Below, piece by piece: positions 35,157 through 42,474 of a DNA stretch of 64,000 nucleotides. Made by a program: the position numbers and the translations under genes. Source of the DNA: CAVWCW01 sp963753615 (GTDB lineage Bacteria; Pseudomonadota; Gammaproteobacteria; Chromatiales; Chromatiaceae). Each line of letters starts with the position of its first letter. The stretch's first letter is position 1. The stretch covers positions 62,001 to 126,000 of the forward strand of contig CAVWCW010000027.1 in assembly GCA_963753615.1 (NCBI GenBank). The letters are read 5' to 3'. Below the pieces are notes generated by a model. It had not been told where the DNA came from. It saw only the letters and a program-made list of their open reading frames with translations, and ran no database searches.

Positions 35157-35927
35157 ATGCACTACCGACCGCTCCGCTTTCTGCTGCCCCCCTTGCTCCT
35201 GGCCGTCGGCTCCGGCTGCACCCCGGCCCCGGACGCAGGCTTGTCCGACGGCAAGCTGGGCCCCGTGGCCCGCGCCATCATCCGGGGTGAGGACCGCTTC
35301 GCCGTGGCCGACCTGGCCCCGGCCCTGATCCAGGGCCGGGCCGACCTTCTCCTGCTCGACCTGCGCCCTGGCGATGCCTTCGCCTCGGAGCATATCGACG
35401 GCGCCGAGAGCCTGCCTCTGGACCGCCTCCTGAGTCAGGCCGGGCTCGCAGCGCTTCCGAGTGACCGCCGCCTGGTGCTCTATGCAGAGACCACAGCGCC
35501 GGCCGCCCAGGCCGCCGCCCTGCTGCGCCTGGCCGGACTCGACGCCTATGCCCTCGAGGGGGGCTACCGGCACTGGCTCGACTACACTACAAACCCCCAG
35601 GCTGCCGCCGATGCGGATCCCCAGACCCGGGCCGAGCGCCAGGCGGTGGCCTGCTACTTCGAAGGCGATTATGTGGCCGCGGCGGGGCTGGCGGTGAAGA
35701 CGGATGGGGGCTACCGCCCGCCGGTGACCCCGGTCGGTCAGACCGAGGCCGACGCCCTGGGCCTGGGTCTGGGCCTCGGGCTGGGTCCTGAACCTACTCC
35801 CGAGCCGGCACCTGCCGCCGAGGCCGATGCCCTGGGGTTGGGACTCGGCCTGGGTCTGGGACCCGCGGATGCCCCCAAGCCCGCGGCGGCCCCCAAGGGC
35901 AAGCTGATCATCGGCGAAGGTTGCTGA
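35157..35927 (+). CDS. Rhodanese-fold lipoprotein with glycine-leucine repeats and C-terminal cysteine
   Basis: 256 residues. Signal with lipobox VGSGC (Cys 21). A rhodanese-like domain (~48-142: LLLLDLRPGDAFASEHIDGA, LVLYAETTAPAAQAA, LEGGYRHWL) lacks the catalytic Cys, as Ala/Glu/Thr fill the loop at 110-115. Residues ~196-240 carry two copies of EADALGLGLGLGLGP joined by a Pro/Glu spacer. A Pro/Ala/Lys stretch ends in LIIGEGC, the final residue being Cys 256. One other Cys (166) lies in AVACYFEG. The layout suggests a lipid-anchored flexible arm with a terminal thiol for carrying sulfur (inference). Confidence 0.9.
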   Translation: MHYRPLRFLLPPLLLAVGSGCTPAPDAGLSDGKLGPVARAIIRGEDRFAVADLAPALIQGRADLLLLDLRPGDAFASEHIDGAESLPLDRLLSQAGLAALPSDRRLVLYAETTAPAAQAAALLRLAGLDAYALEGGYRHWLDYTTNPQAAADADPQTRAERQAVACYFEGDYVAAAGLAVKTDGGYRPPVTPVGQTEADALGLGLGLGLGPEPTPEPAPAAEADALGLGLGLGLGPADAPKPAAAPKGKLIIGEGC

Positions 35928-35939
35928 GCCCGGCCCGCG

Positions 35940-37559
35940 GTGCCCGCTACCGGTCTGCGGCGGCCAGCCGCCTGGCTGCTCTCCGGTCTGCTGTTGACCA
36001 GCGGGCTCGCGCCGGCCCATGCCGGCTGCCTGGATTGCCACGCCGCCGAACTGCCCGCCCAGGACGACCCCCACCTTAGCCTTGGCGCCGGCTGCGGCCT
36101 GTGCCACGGCGGCGACCAAACCGCCAGCGACCAAGAGGCCGCCCACACCGGCCTGCGAGCCTTTCCCGGCCTGCTCGACAACGCCGAAATCAGTTGCGGA
36201 GGCTGCCACCCGGCCCAGGTGGAAAGTGTGGGCGAGAACCTCATGCACAGCGGCCGCGGGCTGGTGCACATCACCCGCTTCGCCCTGGGCGAACACCCAG
36301 CCCCCGGCGGCCCGGGGGATCTTGCCCAACTGGCCGGCTCGCCCGCGGATTCCCTGCTGCGCAAGCTCTGCGCCTCCTGCCACCTGGGCCAGCCCAAATC
36401 CCAGCACGCCCTGGACCCGGTACGAGATCGCGGCGGCGGCTGCCTGGCCTGCCACATCAACGCCTACCCGGAGCCAGGACATCCGGCGCTGAGCGCACGG
36501 GTGGAAGACGCCCGCTGCTTCGGCTGCCACTCCCGCTCCGGGCGCATCTCGCTGAGCTACGCCGGCCTGGCCGAGATCGACCCGGAGGCCCTGACCCACC
36601 CCGACACCCGGCACCCCGCGCGGCTGGCCGACGGCCGCTTGCTGGAGCGGCGTCCACCGGACCGGCACCACCAGGCCGGCCTGGCATGCATCGACTGCCA
36701 CACCGCGGTTGGCCTGATGGGCTCCGGCGCCGGTCTCGACTACGCCAGCCAGGCGGTGGATATCCAGTGCGGCGACTGCCATGACCCGGGGCCGGCCATC
36801 GGCAGCGACGACTGGCCCCAACCGCACCGGGCCGCCGGGCAGCGCATCTCCTACCCGACTGCCCCCGGCCAGCGCTTCCTCGTCACCGCCCGTCAGGGCA
36901 CCCCGCTCTGGAACATCCGCGTCGGCAACGACGGCAACTGGCTCTATCCAAAGCTCGGCGGCGCGCCATTGAAGATACCGCGGCTCACCCCGGCCAGTCA
37001 CCCGTCCGAGCCGGACCACCAGCGCCTGACCTGTCAGGCTTGCCACAGCCAATGGGCCCCCCAGTGCCACGGCTGCCACCTGGAATACGATCCCCAGGGC
37101 CTGCAATGGGACCATACTGAGCGCCGCGGCACCCCTGGCGCCTGGCACGAGACCCGCTCCCTGGTGCGCAACGACGCCCCGCCCCTGGGCGTGACCGCCG
37201 ACGGTCGCATCGGCCCCCACGTGCCGGGGATGATTCTCAGGGTGCAGCACCCGGACTACACCAGCCCCCTGTTCCGCCGCCTGTTCGCCCCCCTGCCGCC
37301 GCACACCAGCGGCAGTTCCCGCAGCTGCCGCGACTGCCACCGCAACCCCCGGGCGATCGGTCTGGGAGCCGGAACTCTGGGGCGGAGCGAAGATGGCGAC
37401 TGGCGGTTCACCCCCAACCAGCCGGCTGCCGCGGACGGCCTGCCCGCCGATGCCTGGACCAACCTCGATGCCAGCCGCCAAGGCGCAGCCAGCCACGCCG
37501 GGCATCGCCCCTTCTCCAAGGACGAAATGACGCGAATCCTCGACGCCGCGATTGACTGA
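35940..37559 (+). CDS. Undecahaem c-type cytochrome, periplasmic
   Basis: 539 residues from GTG at 35940. Signal peptide up to APAHA; the first haem site starts at Cys 30. Eleven CxxCH motifs are present: CLDCH, CGLCH, CGGCH, CASCH, CLACH, CFGCH, CIDCH, CGDCH, CQACH, CHGCH and CRDCH. The region between haems 8 and 9 (~285-365) is haem-free and may be catalytic or a binding domain. The fold family is not recognised; it does not look like MtrA or the octahaem tetrathionate or nitrite reductases. Last gene of the operon, 12 bp after the lipoprotein. The start region lacks a good Shine-Dalgarno. Confidence 0.9.
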   Translation: MPATGLRRPAAWLLSGLLLTSGLAPAHAGCLDCHAAELPAQDDPHLSLGAGCGLCHGGDQTASDQEAAHTGLRAFPGLLDNAEISCGGCHPAQVESVGENLMHSGRGLVHITRFALGEHPAPGGPGDLAQLAGSPADSLLRKLCASCHLGQPKSQHALDPVRDRGGGCLACHINAYPEPGHPALSARVEDARCFGCHSRSGRISLSYAGLAEIDPEALTHPDTRHPARLADGRLLERRPPDRHHQAGLACIDCHTAVGLMGSGAGLDYASQAVDIQCGDCHDPGPAIGSDDWPQPHRAAGQRISYPTAPGQRFLVTARQGTPLWNIRVGNDGNWLYPKLGGAPLKIPRLTPASHPSEPDHQRLTCQACHSQWAPQCHGCHLEYDPQGLQWDHTERRGTPGAWHETRSLVRNDAPPLGVTADGRIGPHVPGMILRVQHPDYTSPLFRRLFAPLPPHTSGSSRSCRDCHRNPRAIGLGAGTLGRSEDGDWRFTPNQPAAADGLPADAWTNLDASRQGAASHAGHRPFSKDEMTRILDAAID

Positions 37560-37616
37560 AAACCGATCGATTGCGCTTCCGCCGCAGGACAGAATGCACC
37601 GCCATTTTTTTGTCCC
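37557..37616. repeat. Decayed left half of dispersed repeat family A (A6)
   Basis: Beginning at the stop codon of the undecahaem gene, the sequence CGATTGCGCTTCCGCCGCAG then GACAGAATGCACCGCCATTT aligns with A3 positions ATTCAATCGCGTCTCCCGCG and GGCAGGATGCCCCGCCATTT. The inverted end is eroded and no right half is clear. Confidence 0.45.
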
Positions 37617-37982
37617 AAGCGATTGATAGCGAATAGAGGTTCCTGCGAACGCTTTCCGAATACGAGGAATACATGCGCCAAACGGGCTTGTTGTGGCTGC
37701 GGATTCGCGGGGCCCTATCCGGCTTGGCCGCCTACCGTCATGGTTGAACGTCGCTTTATAAAGCTTTTCTGCGCCCACTTCATCGAATTGCAGCGGGTTT
37801 CCGAAACCCTTTAGCTAGGGCGAGCCAAAGCCCGAGCACGGGGTTGCGACCAGACCACCGACTGCGCCACGGAGGCCTGAGATAGATCAAGATTCGGGCG
37901 CCGCCCGATTGATCGACGGGGAGCGAGCTGGGATCATGTCGCCCAGACCACGCAGCTTTCCATCTCAGCCAGGAGCAGCACC
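37560..37982. other. Intergenic region after the cytochrome gene
   Basis: 420 bp without a supported gene. It holds the repeat fragment A6 at the left, and near the right end an imperfect palindrome (37885-37914) 68 bp upstream of the coiled-coil membrane gene. Confidence 0.55.
37885..37914. promoter_or_regulatory. Imperfect palindrome upstream of coiled-coil gene
   Basis: GATCAAGATTCGGGCG is followed by CCGCCCGATTGATC. The outer GATCAA/TTGATC and inner CGGGCG/CGCCCG pair. It could be an operator or hairpin; the half-site spacing is too long for an FNR box. Confidence 0.35.
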
Positions 37983-38702
37983 ATGGCCAAGCCTACCAAC
38001 AAGCGCCGGGGCATCAACCTCGATCCCCGGGCCGATACCGCCGCACCGCTCGACAAAATGACCTTTCAGACGGCCGACTTTCCCGCCACCGCCCCTACCG
38101 CGCCCCCCGCCGGCGCCGCCCCTACAGCGATGCCGGAGGTGCTGGGGCAGCTGCGGCGCATGAGTTCGGACCTGGACACCCGATGGCAGCGCCAAGAGCA
38201 ACAGTTACGCCAGCAGCGGCAGCAGTTGGAGCAGCAGCGGGACCAGATCGCCCAGCAGACCCGCCAACTTAGCTCCCTGGAGCAGGCCCGCAAATCGACG
38301 GCCCGGCTCGGCGTCTTGCTGACCCTACTGGCCGTAGTGGGGATCTCTGCGTTGGGCTTTCATGGCTGGCCTCGACTGCAGGAGGTCGCGGGCAACCTAA
38401 GCCGGGTGAACACAGGGGTAAACGGCATCGCTCCTGAGCTGCAAGCCATCCAAGGGCAACTGACCTACTTAGACTCCGGCATGGGGCAAATGCGCGGCAC
38501 CATAGCCTCGCTACGGGAGGAGGTATCGGGCTTGCACTCCGACTTGGGTTCCCTGCGCAAGGCCGTCGACAGAGCGCCACCCGATCAAAGCTCAGAGCAG
38601 GCCGATAGCGGCGCCACCCGTCAGGTTGCCCACACCCTGCGCCGCGAGCCGAGCGCAACGAGCGCCCGGTACCAGAGGATCCATCCGATGCGGCCCTGGT
38701 AG
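37983..38702 (+). CDS. Coiled-coil single-pass membrane protein, hypothetical
   Basis: 239 residues. The N-terminus is basic then Pro/Ala-rich (residues 1-50). A Gln/Arg-rich coiled coil follows (WQRQEQQLRQQRQQLEQQRD, ~60-100), then one membrane helix (LGVLLTLLAVVGISALGF, ~112-130), then a second coiled coil (~135-195) and a Ser/Ala-rich end. The RBS is AGGAGCAGC. No known family. The topology suggests a cytoplasmic Gln-rich coil and a periplasmic coil. Confidence 0.78.
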   Translation: MAKPTNKRRGINLDPRADTAAPLDKMTFQTADFPATAPTAPPAGAAPTAMPEVLGQLRRMSSDLDTRWQRQEQQLRQQRQQLEQQRDQIAQQTRQLSSLEQARKSTARLGVLLTLLAVVGISALGFHGWPRLQEVAGNLSRVNTGVNGIAPELQAIQGQLTYLDSGMGQMRGTIASLREEVSGLHSDLGSLRKAVDRAPPDQSSEQADSGATRQVAHTLRREPSATSARYQRIHPMRPW

Positions 38703-39124
38703 GGGCGCGCCAGGAAATCATTTCGAGGCGCGTTCGGGACACAAAACAACTACTTCAACCTAGAAACCGCAGTTGGACGACCCCCGGGGTGCGTCCCGCG
38801 TGGTGTCTGGCAAGGCACAACGAGGCGGAATAGTTATTCTATTCCAACGAGTTGTAACGCCGCCAGGCGCCGCGCGGGGCGTGCACCGGAGGTCGTAGCG
38901 GCCTTCACCCTGTGGGTAAGTTCTCTGTGCAGATGAAATGTTCTTGGTTTCAAGATGTTGGGAACAGCACAAAGCGGTCAACTGCGGTTTTTAGGTTCAA
39001 GCGAACTTGATTGGTCGACCAGCACATCGTTGGGCAATCCAAGCAAACGCCGGTGTAAGCGGCTCCAAGACTGATACCGGTGCCTCAGGGCTCCACAACG
39101 AAGGGGGTCAGCCGTGGATTTCGG
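38703..39124. other. Gap occupied by repeat B3
   Basis: 420 bp between convergent genes. Repeat B3 covers 38755-39000. No other feature is seen. Confidence 0.6.
38755..39000. repeat. Dispersed repeat family B, copy B3
   Basis: 246 bp with near-perfect inverted ends: TTCAACCTAGAAACCGCAGT on the left, TTGAACCTAAAAACCGCAGT when the right end is read on the other strand. The internal GGAATAGTTATTCTATTCC palindrome and GAGTTGTAACGCC match B1. It is about 90 bp shorter than B1, mainly in the right half. Confidence 0.8.
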
Positions 39125-42100
39125 TCAAGAGACGGCTACCAGGGCACGGGCGTCCTGCAACAGTGTCTGCACCAAGGACTCCGGTAGTTCCGGTGCCTGG
39201 GCGAAGGCCTGGGCGCGCATCAGGGCCGCGGCCTGGACGTCGCTCAGCAGTCCCTTAGGCAAGATTTCGGCGTGCAGCCAGACGCCGGCCTGCCGCGGTG
39301 CGGGGGCATTGGGCTGGCCGGCCAGGTCCGCAACAGCGGCCAGCATGGCCGAGAGCAGCAGTTCCACGGCCGGGCCCAAGGCGCCCTGCTCCAGCAGCAG
39401 TTGGGCCGCCCGCAGGCGGTCTTCGGCCTGCCGGCGCAGAAGCGAAGGGACAGTGGGTTGCGGCTGGTCGGCGGCATCGAAATGGACCTGTCCGGCGGCG
39501 AAGGGAAAGGCCTCGCCCAGACGCCTGAAGGCCGCACAGGGTCAGGGGATCCACCACGGCCACGGGAACTGTTTCGGACAGATTTTCCGCCAGTTGCGAT
39601 GCCACCTCGTCCACCCGGTCGATCACCACCAGCAGGCGGCCACCGCTGCCGAGAATGCGCTCGATGCGGGGACCGAGTTCCCGTTGCAGCGTCTGGATGC
39701 AGTGGGTGAGTTCCGGGGCGTCGTTAGGTGCCGAAGCCTGTCTCGCGGGATCGGTCTCGGGCCGGCTGCCAGGTTCGGCCTTCTCCCGCGCCGGCGGCTC
39801 CTCCCGGGGGGCCGCGGCGGCGACCGTTTGGGTCTCTGCCAGATCCTCGACCAGGGTATCCAGCATGCGCTTGGAGACCCCTACCACATCCTCCGCCGCA
39901 TCTGGATCGACCACGTTGTCGAACAAGTCACGCTTACCGGCCACGAGGGCCAGCACCCGCTCCTCGTAGGCTTCGGCGGCAACCATCAGGATCACCTGGA
40001 CCTTTTCCTTCTGCCCCAGCCGGTGTACCCGGGCGATGCGCTGGTCCAGCACCGCCGGGTTCCAGGGTACGTCCAGGTTCACCAGCACCGAGGCGCTCTG
40101 GAGGTTCAGGCCGATGCCGCCGGCGTCGGTGGAGATGAACACCTGCACCGAATCGTCGTCGCGAAACCGGTCCATCAGATCGCCGCGTTTCGCTGTGGGA
40201 ACGCCGCCGTGCAGGCGTACGCAGCCCAGGCCGAGCCTGCGCACCCGCTCCTCCACCATGGCGGTCATGCGCTCCCACTGGGAGAACACCACCGCCTTGA
40301 GGCCGCCCTGCAGGCACAGTTCGTCCAGCACCTGGGCCAGCTCTTCCAGTTTGGGCGAGCCTTCGGTGACCTTGTCCACGAGGCCGGCCGCATCGCAGGC
40401 CATGCGGGCAGATTGCAGGGCCGACATCATGCGGTTCTGTTCGCTCGGGGTCAGCGGGCGGCGTTTGGCAATGGCCGCCAGCCGGGCGGCGGCGGCTACC
40501 GCCGAGTCGTGCAGCTCCCACTGGATTGGGGTCAGCTCGATGTCCAGGCGCTGCTCGATCCGCTCGGGCAACTGATCGCTGACCAGGCGGCGGTCGCGGC
40601 GCAACATGACCGGGGCCAGGCGGCGGCGCAAATCGCTCAGGTTGCGGTAGCCCAGCACCTTGCCGCGTTCGTCGGTCAGGTGATAGTCCGCCAAATAGCG
40701 CCACAGGGGGCCGAGCAAGCGTTGGTCTACCACCTGCATCAGGCTGTACAGGTCCTCCAGCCGGTTCTCCAGCGGGGTGCCGGTCAGTACGAAGGCGTAT
40801 TGGGAGGGAATCCGCTTGACCGCGGTGGCGATCTTGGTGCGCCAGTTCTTGATCCGCTGGGCCTCGTCCAAGATCAGCAGGTCCGGGCGCAGGATCTCAT
40901 TGACCTCAGAGTGGTCGCGCAGGATCAACTCATAGTTGAGCACAGCGAAGCCGTCCACCTTGCGGTATTGGGCCCGGCGAGCCGCGGGCGGCCCCTGGAT
41001 GATCTGCACCGGCTGGCCGGTAAAACGTTCGATCTCGCGCGCCCACTGGTGCTTAAGGGAAGCGGGACAGATCACGAGGGCGCGCGCTACGCCTTCGTGG
41101 CGACGCAGCCAGACGGCGGCGGAGATGGCCTGCAGGGTCTTGCCCAGCCCCATATCGTCCGCCAGCAGGGCACGACCGTTGGCTGCCAGGAAAGCCACCC
41201 CTTCGACTTGGTAGGGATAGAGCCGGGCCTGTACCCCGGGCAACCGGCCGCCGGTCTCGGCGATTCGCTCGCGGATCTCCGCCGCCCGCACCCTGTGGCT
41301 AGCCTGCTCGGCCAGGCGCCGAACATGATCGATCGCATCGCCCCCCAGATCCACGTCCTCCCGCTCCGAAAGAACCTCGCTCAGTCGGAAGAAATCGTCC
41401 GGCAGGCGGCCGCTGAACAGGCCGGACGCGTCGAAATATGCGTCCAGCAGGGATTGCAGCCGCTCCTGCACCTGCCCTGAGCGGAACAGACGGATGCACG
41501 GCGCATCCGGGGCGTTCCAGTCCAGATAGATATAGGGGTGGGGAGCAGACTGGCCGGCCAGTCGTTTGTAGTCCTTGCGCTTGCGGATGGCGTGCAGGGC
41601 CGCCTCCACGTGTTTGCAGGTGCCGAGCTGATTGACCGCGAAATCCGGACAGGTGCAGTAGTTGGCCGGCTGGTGCAGGGAGCGGATATGCACCCGGTAG
41701 CTGCGGCCGAAACGCGGGTCGGCACCCACCGACTGGGCACGCCAGGTGCCGAACCAGGGTTCGCCGCCCAGTTGCTGCACCCGCACCTCGCCGCGGCCGG
41801 CCTTGCGCCTTTCCTCCAGGGCACTCTCCCGGGCGCTGAACAGGGTCATGTCCGCTGCGCCGGACTCGGCGCCATGGGCGCACAGAAGGGCCACGGCATG
41901 GGCACAGCAACCTTCGCCCAGCGTCTCGCAATCGCAGCTCACCAGAAGATTGCCGGTATCGTCATAACCGAGTTCGGTGCTCGAGGGTTCATCCCCGTCC
42001 GGATCGTCGACGTAGCCCCATAGGCGGGTCTCGTCCCCACCGAGATCAGTCACCCGCTTCTCCTTGAACCAGCGCAATCCCAACTCCACCACAGACACCG

Positions 42101-42173
42101 GTGCCAGGGCATGGAGTTGGTCGGCATCGTAGAGGAAAAGATCGAATTTGGGCTCGGGGCTGTTATCGGTCAT
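39125..42173 (-). CDS. SWIM zinc-finger SNF2-family helicase, frameshifted near the C-terminus
   Basis: The main frame opens at 42173. Residues ~75-95 (VSCDCETLGEGCCAHAVALL) and ~175-200 (YCTCPDFAV...TCKHVEAALHA) are both SWIM-like CxCx(n)CxH sites. The SNF2 ATPase follows: ADDMGLGKTLQA, LILDEAQRIKNW, LTGTPLENRLEDL, FISTDAGGIGLNLQSAS and ARVHRLGQ. At about 39534-39541 the reading frame shifts. The main frame then turns into unconvincing Arg/Pro/Ala-rich sequence running to 39255, while the next frame continues sensibly (AAFRRLGEAFPFAAGQVHF) and ends at 39125 with LVQTLLQDARALVAVS. One extra base would explain it. The ATPase core is intact. Restored length is about 1016 residues. Confidence 0.85.
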
Positions 42174-42474
42174 GACGGCGATTGCTCAGATAGCAGGGAA
42201 GACCGAAGAGATGATATCAGGCAGCCAGTCCGTGTCGACCCGGAATTAGCATGCCGGCGGAGATCGGCGAATAGCCCGGAGGCGCAAGCCGAGGGGGTGC
42301 GGAAGCCCGGATGAACTTGAAACAAACGACCAGCTGACCGAAGCGGCTGGAGCGGGGCAGAACCGAAGGCTCACAAGCTGGTCCACCTTGGTAATCCGGT
42401 TATGGGATAATGGCCGGGAGCCTGGCGAGGCAGGCCGCACTCGCCTCCCGCCCCGCCATGCCGGTCGCAGCGCT
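42174..42474. other. Divergent promoter region, helicase and glucan synthase
   Basis: 300 bp between divergent genes. TATGGGATAATGG near 42401-42413 gives a TATGGGATAAT -10-like box upstream of the glucan synthase start. No gene or repeat is seen. Confidence 0.4.

Noticed and set aside
35046..37778. A 910-residue minus-strand open frame across the cytochrome and lipoprotein genes
   Set aside because: The plus strand holds eleven CxxCH motifs and a lipoprotein signal; the minus frame has no motif and is a shadow.
37885..37914. An FNR or Crp box reading of the GATCAA/TTGATC palindrome
   Set aside because: The half-sites are 18 bp apart, not 4-6 bp, so it does not fit either consensus.
39114..41480. 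A 788-residue plus-strand open frame opposite the SNF2 gene
   Set aside because: Antisense to intact SNF2 helicase motifs; His/Gln/Ala-rich shadow.
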